Positions 33,887 to 46,100 of a stretch of DNA of 64,000 bases are shown here, one piece after another; position 1 is the stretch's first letter; each line of letters begins with the position of its first letter. Below the pieces are notes generated by a model. That model was not told the origin of the DNA. It was given only the letters and a program-made list of their open reading frames with translations, and made no database searches. The stretch comes from Aspidapion aeneum (lineage: Eukaryota > Arthropoda > Insecta > Coleoptera > Brentidae), in assembly GCA_963576565.1 (NCBI GenBank), contig OY755038.1, positions 203,147,013-203,211,012 of the forward strand. Direction: 5' to 3'. A program made the translations under genes and the position numbers.

Positions 33887-34602
33887 GTGTTGCCAGATGA
33901 AGTGTGGAGAGAATCGTGTAATTAGGCTGTCAAAAATCGTGTAAAGTCGTGAAAATGTTGAATATCTCCATTTTCAAAAATACCTATATAAAAGAAGTAA
34001 TAAAATACGTATTATTTATTGAAAAAAAAACTTTATTGCAATATCAAATTGGCAGGCAACATAATACATATTTTTTTTTTATTTTTATAAATGCTAATAC
34101 AAATAAAATCAATACAGAGCTTTATGCGGACATAGCTAGGTACCTACCTACCTATATTTTAAAACTATCTTATGAAGACGACTCGGAATCGCTGGAGTCT
34201 TTACTCCGTATTTCACTTAAGTTTAGTGGTCTTTTATTACTGAGTTTTTTGGTAACATTTTTATTCAAAGTAAATTCGTAACATGTCTTGTTTTCCATAA
34301 TACTTTTTGTGTACAAAGGACCTTCTATTGTTTTTGTTTTTAATTTATTGCGAAACGTTGTTTTAATCAGAATGATTTGGGAGAATATCCTTTCTACACA
34401 GCCGCGCTAGAATGAGGCAAACAATGGTACTTTATATTCAGTACCATCTAATAGATAATTTTTTATCAATCTCTTTTAATTTTGATTAAAAGTGACGATT
34501 TCTTTAGCAGAATTTAAAAATCGTGAGAATTGGCCTTTGATTCCTGTAAAATGATCTGAAATCGTGTAATTACACGATTAATCGTGTAATCTGGCAACAC
34601 TG
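33887..34602 (-). mobile_element. hAT deletion derivative (CAGTGTTGCCAGAT ends)
   Basis: The terminal repeats CAGTGTTGCCAGAT (33887) and ATCTGGCAACACTG (ending 34602) are complementary. Flanks ATCACTTG and ATCCCTAG agree at six of eight positions, consistent with an old 8-bp duplication. It retains the 3' end of a transposase gene. Confidence 0.8.
34170..34420 (-). pseudogene. hAT transposase C-terminal (dimerisation) fragment
   Basis: The minus-strand frame ends at a stop at 34170-34172 and reads VERIFSQIILIKTTFRNKLK, then TIEGPLYTKSIM and a short acidic tail (DSSDSESSS). VERIFSQ plus the basic RNKLK and L-x-T-K block are the signature of the hAT C-terminal dimerisation domain. An in-frame stop upstream (SF-stop-RGC) and loss of the rest of the gene make it a pseudogene. 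Confidence 0.75.
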
Positions 34603-34754
34603 ATCCCTAGACCCACTATTCAAAATGTAAAGGTAAAGTTCGCCCCTCGAAGGTGTGTGCTACAAAAATTTTAAGACAACAAACAGTTGTCCCCTTTCTA
34701 AACAAAATCGACATGTTCGAGGGCTTTTCCAACAAATACCTAAAAAAGCATCTG
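34603..34754. other. Spacer
   Basis: Nothing recognised. Confidence 0.4.
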
Positions 34755-35391
34755 TTATCAAACAAGTTTTCGTGGCTAATCGGGTAAAAATAAGTTTTTG
34801 TTGTTCTCATATTTTTCCGTGTGTAGCTCGAAAACTTAACCTCACGTGGGTCCAAGCATTGAGTAAATTTTACTCAATGTGGGCACCGAATAAGTGTTGA
34901 CAGTTAACTGTTTTGTCCTTATGAGGCTCCTCAGAACACTGCTTGGTTAATGTGACACCCTTTCGAAGTTAAGCTACATTTCTAATCGTGTTTGCGGGCC
35001 GACGCGACCGCCAGCACGGGAGTCGTCCACGGTCCGTAAATAAACCGGTTGTCTGGTAACTCCCAGCCAAAAAGAACTCGGCAGCCTATGACGCGGCAAT
35101 ATGCCTGCTCCACGATCCATAAAGAGAGACCTATACGTTATATTATGAGAGAAATAAAGATAGATGCCGCAAAAATACCAAAATTTCAGGACACGATTAT
35201 AAATATTTTTCCTAAGTTAATTCGGCTCTCTTGTTTATATTAATTTATCTTTTTTCGCCGAACAATAAAGCAATATTGATTTTTTTAGTGGATAGGAGGT
35301 AATTAAAATGAGTTTTTTTTTGAGAAATTTTATCAAAAAAATTAAAGGAAAGGAAATTGAAATGACTTTAAGTCAATGGCAGTAAGTCCCT

Positions 35392-35521
35392 GTTTCCACC
35401 AATGCATGCCCACACCGATTCAAAACGCATCAGGTGACGCTGCATTTAAAACCGGTGCAAATCCATGGCCCATCACGTGATGCGTTTTTTGAATCGGGGT
35501 GGGCATGCATTGGTGGAAACC
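35392..35521. mobile_element. GTTTCCACC-family MITE, complete 130-bp copy
   Basis: Perfect 22-bp terminal inverted repeats beginning GTTTCCACCAATGCATGCCC, with near-continuous self-complementarity further inward (CGATTCAAAA, CGCATCA). Related copies at 13735-13950 and 14566-14602. Confidence 0.9.
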
Positions 35522-35716
35522 ACGGATAATAGAACATTCAATGTTCTAATACCTCTAATACCTCTGGTGGAAAGAGGGTATTAGGGAACATTCATAAATT
35601 ACATACCGCAAAGATTCAGGATTTTTGATCCTCCCTTGACGCATTTCAAGAAAAATTTTAATAAAAATACATTGACTGTTACGCTAATATTCCTTCCCTC
35701 CTGCTTGAGCATTATA

Positions 35717-36006
35717 CAGGGTGTTCCAAGTTGAGTGTCCACCATTGCTAACTTTTTTATTATTAAAGGTAGAAGAAAGTTTAAAGTGGCAAACTATAGT
35801 AGAATTTTTGATGCTCTTGAAGATGCTCAAATTAAAGAAAATCGAACATTGAGTTTTCGAGTTTTTTCAAAAAATATAAAACCAATTTTAGTTTAAACAT
35901 CCTGCATTTTATAATTTTAAAAAATTCTACCAGTTTGCCAATTAAAATTTTTTCTATTTTTAATAATAACAAAGTTAGCAATGGTGGACTTTTAAAACAT
36001 CTAGTA
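35717..36006. mobile_element. mariner-type MITE (CAGGGTGTTCC family)
   Basis: Starts after TA with CAGGGTGTTCCAAGT and ends with the eroded complement (GCAATGGTGGACTTTTAAAA). The interior is largely self-complementary (GTTTGCCAA / TTGGCAAAC type). Longer copy at 47724-48292. Confidence 0.75.
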
Positions 36007-37000
36007 TATAATTTAAGAATGGTCCTCATCAGTTTTGTTTTTAAATCATATTGCAAGTAACAAAAAACTATACCTATCTAATTATAGAATAGTTACAAAA
36101 TAATTTTCTTAAACTTTTTTACTGTTTTTTCGACTCTCATCAGTCCCTGTATCATCATGCTTTCGTTTTTATTATGGATTCATTTTGCTTTTTGGTATTT
36201 ATAAATTTGTTGTTTTGTTTCACAAATAAATTTACTAATTTATATGGAATAGAAATATTTGTTTTAAATTTAAAATTGGCACCATGCAACTTTATGAGCC
36301 ATTTGTCCATTTTGTTAACATTTTCTTTCGACGATGGTAAAGGCTCAGTTAAGCCTCCAAAAGAAAGGCTTTGCACCCAAGATGGCATGGCATATGAATG
36401 CATGTTGAGGGAACTTATTGTAATCCTGCAATATAAACTAAACCATCTTTTTCTAAAATCTGTTTTAGTTAGTCTTTAAAACATTTATAGCAAGCACGAA
36501 CCAGGTATAAACATGACTTACAAGACAACAAGACCCAAAATGTACAAAATTTCCTGGCAAAAGACGAAATTACGCTATAAACAGCGTTTGACTGCTGTTT
36601 CCTAGGAAAACTGTGACGTAGCTCTGACGTCACGGCCGTCATGTCACCGAGTTATACCGATTATTTAGGTGATGGAACTGCGCATGTCTGGTACGCCGCA
36701 CGGACGCCAGCACGGGCCGCAGAGTTTGCAGCTTGCAAGCACGAAGGACCGTGCGGACACGATGGTCGTCATTAGAAATGGTTACATTGATTTCCATATG
36801 CCTAGCACGCTTGTCGGATTGCAACTCTGCCAGCGAACACGATTAGAAATGCACCTTTAATCAGACCGTTTTGTCTCTCGTCCTACGTCTATTGTGAGAA
36901 AACTGTCGCGAGATGCGCCATCTACCAAAATACGAGAGAAACTAAAACAAGAGCAGGCGAGTATAAACTGCCATATATATATGTATATATATGGCAGTTT

Positions 37001-37004
<4 letters not shown>

Positions 37005-37082
<78 letters not shown>
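37005..37082. repeat. (AT)n microsatellite
   Basis: Pure AT dinucleotide run of about 78 bp, next to the small palindrome ACTGCCATATATATATG with its complement. Open frames of alternating I and Y here are artefacts. Confidence 0.97.
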
Positions 37083-37089
<7 letters not shown>

Positions 37090-37175
37090 AAGATCGATTG
37101 CAAGGAAAATAATCCATCCGTCACCTACGACAGCACTTTTGTCTTTCAGGTCAGATCAACGCCGATTAGCGTTTT

Positions 37176-37669
37176 TTCTCTGTTATCTTTAAAAAAAGCC
37201 TGTATAATCGAGGCAGAAGGTAGTTATACTAGCTAGTAATAACCTATTCTTATGATCTAGGTAAACACAGGTTTATTCGTCCGCAAAAATCATAGCGGTA
37301 GGATAGATTTACTTGTAAGCGTCGTGAACCCAGTTGAACTTTTATTAAATCCATGGACGTTAAAAACAGTATTATGTAGAACCGTTTTTGATTTATTGTC
37401 GATTTTACAGTAGCTATTAAGCTTGAAGCCCTATTTCAAGGAATTGTTAAACAATTTACTAGGAGATTTAAAGACACTTTAGTTACGGGGCTTATGTAAT
37501 ATTTTATGCACATTAGTGTAAAATACGAGAAATAATGGAACGATATAAAATTTTTGTGATTGACAATTAAAATTTAACTCAAAATTTAGGTGTTTCTTGC
37601 CAAGGGATTAATGGCGTCACTTTAATACGTAAAACTATGGACTTTTTACCATAAATGCTCAGCCCTAAT
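37176..37669. other. Spacer
   Basis: Nothing recognised. Confidence 0.4.
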
Positions 37670-39775
37670 GAAATAACGAAAAATGAAATCAATGACGTAC
37701 TGACTACTGACATAAACATTGATAGAGATGTAAGTCTTAAAAAGCTTTACAACAGGCAGTAATCACAGGATGGTCAGAACAAAAATCTTTATTGATAGCA
37801 ATTTCGAAATAAAAAGAAAAACTAATAATAACATTGAAAAACTTGACATGAATAAACTTACACAAAATAAAGCTATATACAAAGAAATGCTAAAGGAACA
37901 GCTAACCCAAAACTGCGAAAATGAAAATGTCATCGAGATGCGCGAACAGAAGCTATTATATGACCACAGCAGGAAAAGATAAAGCACTAAAGGATAAAAA
38001 AATAGAACATTGTACATCAGAAGAAATAAAGAAACTGATGGAAAAAATGCGGCAACTGGATAAAGAAGGGAAAATAACATCGATATAATACACAGAAATA
38101 AATAAAACTATTAGAAAAATGATAAAAGAAAATAAAAGAAAGACCCAAGAATTAAACGTTGAGAGAGTTATAGAAAATAAGAGAAATATGAAATTTATAA
38201 GGCTGACTCTAGGTAGATATGAAATAATTAAAATAATGGATATGAACGGCATAAAAACTAACGTTAAAGAGAATATTATAAATATTACACAACGTCTATA
38301 CAGAACTATACCAAACAAATAGGGCACCATCGCGAGAAACCATGAAGAAACTCCAAACAAAAATAAAGAACATATACTCAGAGGTACAACAAAGCGGAAA
38401 TAAAGAAAGAATTTAAGAAAATGAAAAATACCAAATCATCTGGAAAAGACGGAATAACGGTGGAAATGCTCAAATACGGTGGTAGAGCTGTAGTTAATAC
38501 CCTCCATATTCTCCTGAATAAAATACTAAATGAAAAAATAATCCCAAACAACTGGAAAGAATCCATAACTATTATTACACAGAGCGGCGGTAGAGCAGAC
38601 CAAAAAACTATCGAACTATAAGACTGCTCAATGTAATTTATAAGGTTTTCACAAAAATATTAACAGATAGACTAACAACAAAATTTGATGGATATCAATA
38701 AAAAGAACAAGCAAGCTTCAGAAAAGGTTTCAGTACAGTTGACCAGCTGTTAACCATGAAAATCCTAATAGAACGAGCCAACGAATACAACATTCCACTA
38801 TATATTGCGTTTATAGACTTTAAAAAAGCTTTCCATAGCATTGAGCACTGTGCAGTAAAAGCATATTTAATTAATAGCCGAATAGATCACAGATGCACAG
38901 TTCTAATAGCCAATATATATAGCGAAGCAACAACATCAATCAAAATCCACGAAGGAACCAGGCCAATTCTCATAAGAAGAGGGGTGAGCAGGGCGGTTCG
39001 GTTCGGTTGGGTCCCCTAAACTATTTAACCAAATCCAGATGTTTTTAGATTGGACGGACAATACTTGAACCACCTAAGAGATGTTGATGATATCGCCTAA
39101 ACAACAGAAAATAAAGAAGACCCGATAAAAATGTTGGAAGAACTGAATACAGCAGCTAAAAATATAGGCTTGAGTATGAAGTGCACTAAAACTAAAATCA
39201 TAACAAACACAGATGAAAATAGCACGATCAGAATAAACCAAGAGAAAATAGAACAAGTAGAGGAACACGGATAAAATCAAGAGACGAGTAAGATTGTCCT
39301 GGGCAGCATTCGGTAAATTAAGCTACATAATAACAAAAAAATATTCTCAGTACCTCAAAATGAAAGTGCATAACCAATGTATCCTTCCTGTACTTACTTA
39401 TGGATCACAGACCTGGACACTTACAAAATCAAACATGGATTAGGTAACAAAATCCCAAAGATCAATGGAAAGACAAATGTTACATGTATAGCTAACATAT
39501 AGAAAAAGAAATAAATGGATAAGAAATAAAACAAAACTAAGGGATGTCAGAGGAGAAGTAGCAAAATTAAAATGGAAATTCGCTGGTCATAATATCAGAC
39601 AGAAAGACGATCGATGGAACAAATGTATTGTAAACTGGAGACCTTGGGATTTGAAGAAACATGCGGGAGCTAGATGGATGAACACGGCGACAGACAAAAG
39701 AGTGGAAGATATTGAGGGAGGTCTATGTCCATAGATGAATCTAAGAAGGCTAAATAGATAGATAAATAGACAATG
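37670..39775 (+). pseudogene. RTE-like LINE, copy 2
   Basis: Same family as 21240-23990 in the opposite orientation. Pieces in order: endonuclease C terminus (37763-38000, VRTKIFIDSNFEIKRK); linker; RT start (KNTKSSGKDGITVEMLKYGG, 38421-38520); RT motif A with YIAFIDFKKAFHSIE (about 38800); a degraded catalytic motif region around 39065-39110 reading DVDDIA with a following stop; and the C-terminal AKLKWKFAGHNIRQKDDRWN (about 39570). The 3' tail AATAGATAGATAAATAGACA ends at about 39775. Many frameshifts and stops. Confidence 0.85.
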
Positions 39776-40170
39776 AGCTATAACAAAAATTAACTGAATA
39801 GATTACTAAGAATTTTTTTTTGTTAATATATTTTTAGACTTATAAAAATTAAATAAGCTTCTCTGATAGGCTTTAGTTTCTTTGGTTAAAATAAGGCAAG
39901 ATGCACAAAATCAGTGATCTATGCCTTAATGCCATTTTTATATGCCATCGCCGAAGCTTATTATAAACATGCAGGATATTTTTTATAACATTTGATATGG
40001 AAAATTATGAACAGCGCTACAGTTTTCATCTGTTTAAAATGATTCCGTCTCATTGGTATTAAAAGCACGGTTTAAGGGCATAGGCTTAAATAACGTAACG
40101 CAAAAATTCAAGATTTTTGTCTCCGCCCTTCGTAACAGATGTTCAAGAAAAAGTACGTAAAAGTTAACAA
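39776..40170. other. Spacer with interspersed repeat scrap
   Basis: Contains a copy of the CGCAAAAATTCAAGATTTTTG repeat at about 40098. Otherwise nothing recognised. Confidence 0.4.
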
Positions 40171-40592
40171 TAATAGATAGTTTAAGTTGTGCTACGTATT
40201 TTTACGTAAAACTGCACGTTAAGCGCTCTACGTTTTGTTCCAAATTTGAGTTGAATGTTTTTACGTGACGTTAGCAGAGAATATGGAATTCGGCACTGTG
40301 TTTTTTTGATGTTACAATTTGGTTTTTTGTCTTTTCAACTACAGTAGGAATATATTTGCAAATAATCGTTTATACTGGAAGCGGAAATTATCGTCTAGGC
40401 CTCATTTTTCGATCGGTCAATCAACCAATTCTATTCTTTGGTAACGTTAAGGTGCCCGCAGACTGCCGTAAGCTAACGTAAATACGTAAGCTCCTAACGT
40501 GACCTTGACGACGGTGTGACGAAGTGCGCTTGCGTAACTGTCAAATCTCATGCATACATAAAAATACGTAGCACAACTTAAACTATCTATTA
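40171..40592. mobile_element. MITE with perfect 34-bp terminal repeats, 422 bp
   Basis: TAATAGATAGTTTAAGTTGT and the next 14 bases at the left are exactly complementary to 40559-40592. The interior has several ACGT motifs. No coding frame. Perfect termini suggest recent activity. Confidence 0.88.
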
Positions 40593-41925
40593 GCCGTGTT
40601 CCATCAGGCCTTTCGACAGTCATAAAACCGTCCGAAAACTCCCAAAGCGCGAGCAATGCGTAAGAGGACTGTTTTAAAACGGTTTTGGTTAGATGGAACG
40701 ACCAAATAACTGTCCAAAAATCGAATGCTGTACGGGTAGTAATCGATTTACTTCAGGCATGTGATTATATATAAAGTCACGTGACTTAAAGAAAGGGTAG
40801 GTTTGGTGTCTCGCGTAAAGATAGATCGAAGGCAACGTATGAATTCGAGAGAACGAAATTAAAGTTGCACACAGAAAGGATTACACAATTACATAGGATT
40901 ATCCTAATATAATTTTTAATTTTAGGTCTTTAAAATGCAGATAAAATTACATTAATTTAATTTATATTCACAAACTATAAACCACTATAGACTGCTTAAT
41001 AAACTAAATATACCAAAAATTAAAACGAACTTGCATTAGCACATATTTTTGGGCGAAACTTGTGAACAAATATTAATTTTTTCTAATATCACAAGTTTTA
41101 TGTGAAATTTATATATTTATTTATTTGTATTTTGTAATTTGATTTTTACAAAATATTTGTAAACATATTATAGAAAGCCTTAATATTAACAAAGTTTTTG
41201 TAATTTTATTTATTTTTAGGAAATAAAGATCGTGATACTTCTAAGAAGTTAGGAAAATCACATTTTGTCGCCTGTACTTTGGTAAGTATATTATAGTTCT
41301 TCTGCCAAATCTGGTGTAAAATTTCATATCCGGTGTTACCACTCTTCTTTTAACTTTTAGTTCACCGGGATTTGCTGCGATCAGTGTAAACCCTTATGTT
41401 TCTATTCCAATCACCTGCTAAACTAGTTTTTCTTTTTCTAAGCAGGCTACCCTATGGTCAGTATAGCTTTTTTTCCATGTGGCATACCTACACGATCCGC
41501 AGTCCCGTAGTAATAAAAATTAAGAGGCTCTTGCAAAAAAATCAACAGATGCTGCAGATGTTGCACAATTTTTTTTTAATTTAAAAAATATTTGTATATT
41601 GGCTGTGGCTTACCCGGTATTTTGTCATGTGTTAAAATTGGTTGTGAAACTCAATTTATTTTGACAAAAATTTTAATTTTTTGAGTTATTCCTGTTTTTT
41701 GAATTTTTATCTCAGGTGAACAACTAGAAATGTGTGTGTTTTACATACAATTTTTTCAGTGCAACATATGATAAACACAGACAAAGAAAATAGAGAGAGC
41801 AATCTTTTCTAATGCGCCTGTCTCCAAGCCTTGTATTTCAGAGGAGTCGGAAACCAGTTTAAGTGGCTTGATGAAACGGACCGTTTTATGACTGTCGCAC
41901 GCGATGATGGAACGAATTTATAATT
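40593..41925. other. Possible larger inverted-repeat element; host-exon-like segment
   Basis: GTTCCATCAGGCCTTTCGAC and ACAGTCATAAAACCGTCCG near 40600 are echoed inverted at 41865-41925 (GACCGTTTTATGACTGTCG, TGATGGAACG). The segment may therefore be one element of about 1.3 kb. It encloses the exon-like stretch listed at 41220. Confidence 0.35.
41220..41281 (+). other. Candidate isolated exon, 62 nt
   Basis: Bounded by a strong acceptor (TTTATTTTTAG, ending 41219) and a strong donor (GTAAGTATA from 41282). One frame is fully open and reads NKDRDTSKKLGKSHFVACTL. No partner exon was found within the window and the family is not recognised. Confidence 0.3.
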
Positions 41926-42331
41926 ATTGGGCGCAACGCAATGACGAATGGTCTCGTAATTAATCAAGGGGTTCAAAAAAGGTGAAGTAATTTCAAAGAT
42001 TTTTGGAGTGTAATTTCAAACGAAATAGTTTACTGAATGCCTTCAGTATTTCTCGATATTCATATGTGCATGTTGTGTTTATATTTTACTCCTTCTTAGC
42101 CTTTTTTGCCAAATAATTCAATACCTTGTTTTTCTTATATATATATAATATACCTATTTCATTAGGTAGGTGTGTACGAATCTAAAAACCTAAAAAAATA
42201 CTTTCTAAAAATTGCAAAAATCCACAACTATTCATTATAGCTTCAAAGTTGGAACTCCACACAGTTTTATTAAAAAATTAAAAAAGTGTAATATTTAGAA
42301 TGTGTATGAAACGTGCCTAGCCATCCTGTTT

Positions 42332-42461
42332 GAGCCCAGCGATAACAATAGAAGCCCAATAAAAGGGTGTGAATTGTAAATGAGCCGGAGTCTAATTGAG
42401 CCAGCGATAACAATAGAAACCCAATAAAAGATTGTGAAATATAAACGGGCTGGAGTCGATT
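42332..42461. repeat. Tandem duplication, two units of about 66 bp
   Basis: CAGCGATAACAATAGAAGCC at about 42338 recurs as CAGCGATAACAATAGAAACC about 66 bp later, with similar flanks (CCAATAAAAG, GGAGTC). Confidence 0.85.
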
Positions 42462-42795
42462 TCGTTAAACGTACTACCAGTACCGTGTTTTCTTGTAATA
42501 CTAAAATTTTGTTCGTGGTAAATTTGCTAAAATGAAAACCATTCAAAAGTGCTGTAAACAGAAGGAGATAGATTGAGTTGAGACATCTCTTTTGCGTCTG
42601 CGTTTATTCTGGCCTGACATTTTGTCAATTTCTTAAGTGTCAAAAAACTGTGTCATTAGCAATAATGGATTTTGACTAAACTTCTTTCGCCCTGCTGTTT
42701 GGAAAAAGGAGTTTTGCCCATCATTAATTACGAAAGCATTTTCATTTCTGATTTCAAAAACACCCACTTTGTTATATGTCATTTGAATCGTGTGC

Positions 42796-43006
42796 AGTGG
42801 CGTGTCGTATAAAGAGCAAGGGGGGGCGAATGCCCCCCCCCCCCCGCCCCTCTGCGCTTGGCGCCCTTGGCGTCCTTTGAGAAAAAAATAGGATTAATAG
42901 TGTTATTATTTTAAAAAAAGGTTTGTAATTTATTTAACTCCCATACCTATATTTGCGCCCCTTAAGGTCTTCGCCTCCCCCCCTTTATCCACGACACGCT
43001 ACTGAC
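42796..43006. mobile_element. GC-rich-ended MITE (CAGTGGCGTGTCGT)
   Basis: Starts CAGTGGCGTGTCGT and ends ACGACACGCTACTG. Long G and C runs inside are complementary (GGGGGGGCGAATGCCCCCCC and a C-run before the right end). Target duplication not clear. Confidence 0.8.
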
Positions 43007-43397
43007 CGTTTGCACTGAAAACGTAATAAAATGGGTACCCGATTAAAGTCAAAACAAAATAAAATACCTCAATTAAAATAAAGAAATTGATATATAGCTA
43101 TTTAATATAAAAAACAGGGTAGCCAAACAACTATTAAATTAAAAGCCTTGCTATAAAAATGTCATCAAGACAGATCGTAAGATTGTACAAATTTTTGCAC
43201 AGTCGGTTATCAAAGCAGAATAACGTTTAAGTATATCTTTCATTCAAAGCGAACAAATTGAGAACTAAAAACCACAAGAATTAAGTGAGAACATGTTTAT
43301 GTGTTACATTTTGTTTTCTGTAACTGAAATACATATATTGTCATAAAAATTACGAAAGTGTCTAAACACGAGACATTAGAGAATTATAGAAATATAG

Positions 43398-43611
43398 CCA
43401 GGGTATAATAGTGCCAGGCACAATATTGACAGCTGTGATCTTTCAACACACGGCTTTTGTTTACTATATGAACCGGAATAAATAGTGCCTTCTTTTATTA
43501 AAATAAATGACGAAATTTTTAAATTCTACTTTGGTATGTCAATTTTGAAGGATCAACTATCAGTTTTCAATGTGAATGTGTCAAATAGTGCCTGGCATAA
43601 TTATAGCCTGG
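43398..43611. mobile_element. CCAGGCA-family MITE, 214 bp
   Basis: The left end CCAGGGTATAATAGTGCCAG and the right end, reversed, CCAGGCTATAATTATGCCAG pair well. Interior matches 13511-13701 and 47326-47562. Confidence 0.8.
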
Positions 43612-43751
43612 CTGTATTTCAATAATTCTCTATTGCGACTAAATGCCAATCGTGGCCGGCGTACATCTTTTAATGGCAACATTATTTGTCTTGTAAAAAT
43701 TAACTATATGAAGTTGAGAGATGTAGCGATTTAGGGATATTTTGCACATAA

Positions 43752-44465
43752 AAAGGAAACAAGCTGGATAGCAACAATTACAGAGGTATTTCAGTAACCA
43801 GTATTCTAAGTAGATTGTACGCTGTACGGTATGATTCTTAGAGATCTAATAGAGAATGATTTTCATGAACAAGAAGAAAAGCAAAGTGGGTTTCGTGCAG
43901 GCAGATCTTGTAGTGATTGATGTTTTTTTTGTTTAAAACAATTAATTGGGAAAATGAGTGCCAGATATATAGAGACTCGTGTTACCTTTGGGGACCTACA
44001 AAAAGCATATGATACCGTTCCAGTAAAAAAAATAAAAAGACAATGTTAACTATACAACAACTATACAAAGGGTCAAAATCGAAAACTAAAATTGGAAATC
44101 GACTTTCAAAAGAATTCCTGGTAACGAAAGGCTTAAATAGGGATGTATCTCTCCAAGTCTTAAAATATATATCGCAGTAGCTCTAAAAAATTGGGAACGT
44201 AAAGTACACGGTATATGAATACAACTTAACGACCGATTTACCATATACACACTACAGTTTGTTGACGACCAAATAATTGTAGCTAATGATAAAGAAGACA
44301 TGGAGTATATGATGAGAAAGTTAACGGAAGAATACCAAAAGTGGGGGTTAACAGTGAACGTGGACAAGTGAGTTAGAACTAGACAATGGAAAAACGATAT
44401 CTCCATGCAACGAGTATGTATATTTGGGTGTCACATATGATAAGACAGGAACAGACTGTAAAGAA
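43752..44465 (+). pseudogene. LINE reverse transcriptase fragment (second lineage)
   Basis: Frames on the plus strand read NNYRGISVTSILSRLYA, then QSGFRAGRSC, then motif A with FGDLQKAYDTVP (about 43985), then KEFLVTKGLNR, and motif C with LQFVDDQIIVANDKEDMEYM (about 44250). These are reverse transcriptase landmarks of a non-LTR element distinct from the pair at 21240 and 37670. Stops and frameshifts throughout; about 240 codons of RT survive. Endonuclease and 3' end absent. Confidence 0.8.
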
Positions 44466-45788
44466 CTAGAAAATGTTATTATTAAATTTATTCTGTATCA
44501 CAATCTCGAAAGGGAATTTGGCAATTCTTGGAAGAAGTGCTACTATAAGCGCTTTTCTCAATTATATAAACAATGTAGGAAAATCATACATATCTATAAT
44601 ACCTGTTCAATTTTCTTCTTTAAAATTCACATTTTCACTTCTTAATATGTCTTTGATAAACGTTGATTATTTTCAATCAATTTTTTGATTTACTAAATAC
44701 TACTATTTAGGTTTGGGATATTATATTGATTAATAACGCCGATTTAAGCGCAACGAAGATTTGTATTTGATGTTAAGAAAACCAGAAAAAGAAACAATAT
44801 TAAATTCCTGGAAATAGTACCAGTAAAAAAGTTTAAAATTCAAATAAAGTCCAAAAGTAAAGATTAAAATAGTTACGAATAACAAAACGAATAATTTTAC
44901 ACTAAGTTAAAATAATAATTGATAAAATTTCACATTTCCCCAGCTAAAAAAACCCCCTCTATATGAAACGAAGTAAAGTGTACCAAAACCCACTTAAGAA
45001 TGCTTTCTAACGGTTTTTTTGTCTCGGTGTAAACCACCCTGCTTATACTCCCAACTTGCCGTTGATTGGTGTGAACTTAAAGGCTAAAACGCTTTGCAGA
45101 GAAAGAGATAGACTGTGCTTTAACAGCTTCAGACAAATAGACAAAACACCAGCGTAAGCCAGAGATACGTCAACTTAGAAAACCGTTAAAAATTAAAATA
45201 ACACAGTGTGTTGTTAAGTTGAAATCATTTTATTAAATTTGTTTCAAAATATAAATTATTGTGATGTTACATACAACCTTTATTAAAATACAGCGATCCT
45301 GAAAATTTGCCTAAAAACAAGTCGCTGGTGTTGCCATAAATTTTACTTATTCTAAACCTAGTCTTGCATGTAGTTAATGCTTGTTGATGTAAAAAACAAT
45401 ATTTCATTAAAAATTTTAAAATGTTATAAATGGCAAAAATACCATTCATATTCAAATCCCGCTTTGGCATTTTGACCTTAAATTCGGTACTCCATGCTAG
45501 CTAGTTATTTTTACTGCAACGTTTAAACCTGGGGCTGAGCACTGTTTATCAATCCGACCTTACATTTATCGCTCTTTACCTATGCTCAAGTGAATAGCGC
45601 ATTGAGACCAACAAATGCCGTCCATATCCGATCCGATCGCATGGCGTCGCATGCCTCAAGTCCGAACCAAATGCTGCTTGCCGCGCCCGGAAGACACACA
45701 TACATATGCACATTCGGCCACGCAGCAAGGCATGCAAATTATGCCTCCAAATAATACGCGTCCTTAAAAATGTAAATTTTCACCTGTT
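44466..45788. other. Spacer with CpG-richer patch
   Basis: Mostly AT-rich. 45540-45780 is GC-richer with repeated short motifs (GATCCGATCGCATGGCGTCGC). No gene recognised. Confidence 0.35.
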
Positions 45789-46100
45789 TTAATATTCGTC
45801 ACAATGTGCATCGCCGCTGCATTGAAAAGGCACAAACCAAATAGTCACCAAGTCAACAGCCATAATGAATCTTAATTTACCGTTGGGTAATGTTAGAAAA
45901 TCCGCACTAAATCTTATATTTGAGTCTACTGAAATGGTTGATAATCGTGCGTTTAGAATAAAAGAACTTAGAGACCATTTATCATTCTCTACCTCTAGCA
46001 TTTCAGGCGTTAACTCTAGCTTAACGCCGATATAATGATGAAATTTATGGGACATGGGACATTGGCAACGAAAATCTTGTGAAAACCAGCTCAGGTGCAT
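45789..46100 (-). CDS. Hypothetical ORF or exon, 103 residues
   Basis: Minus-strand open frame with natural-looking composition (for example NGKLRFIMAVDLVTIWFVPF). An acceptor-like TTTTCACAAG occurs near its start and a donor-like CAGGTGAAA just after its end, so it might be an internal or terminal exon. I do not recognise a family. No partner exon found. Confidence 0.2.
   Translation of the reverse strand: MHLSWFSQDFRCQCPMSHKFHHYIGVKLELTPEMLEVENDKWSLSSFILNARLSTISVDSNIRFSADFLTLPNGKLRFIMAVDLVTIWFVPFQCSGDAHCDEY

Larger units (their letters stand above)
34974..36857. mobile_element. DNA transposon with TTA(A) target, about 1.88 kb
   Basis: The left end reads GCTACATTTCTAATCGTGTT. The right end, reversed, reads GGTGCATTTCTAATCGTGTT. 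It interrupts a repeat whose uninterrupted paralogue (19246 region) reads GAAGTTAATCAGAC; here TTAA occurs on both sides, so the target duplication is TTAA (piggyBac type) or TTA (Harbinger type). No transposase recognised. It contains younger MITEs at 35392-35521 and 35717-36006. Confidence 0.8.
34755..37175. repeat. Split copy of the 19-kb repeat unit
   Basis: 34755-34973 matches the first half of the unit at 19020-19546 (TTTTCGTGGCTAATCGGG, CTCCTCAGAACACTGCT). 36858-37175 matches its second half (GTTTTGTCTCTCGTCC, ATCGATGAAAAGATCGATTG, ACCTACGACAGC). The halves are separated by the insertion at 34974-36857. The TA-rich spot next to GATCGATG has expanded into the (AT)n run. Confidence 0.8.

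Noticed and set aside
36857..37236. Open frames of alternating Ile and Tyr
   Set aside because: Artefacts of the (AT)n run.
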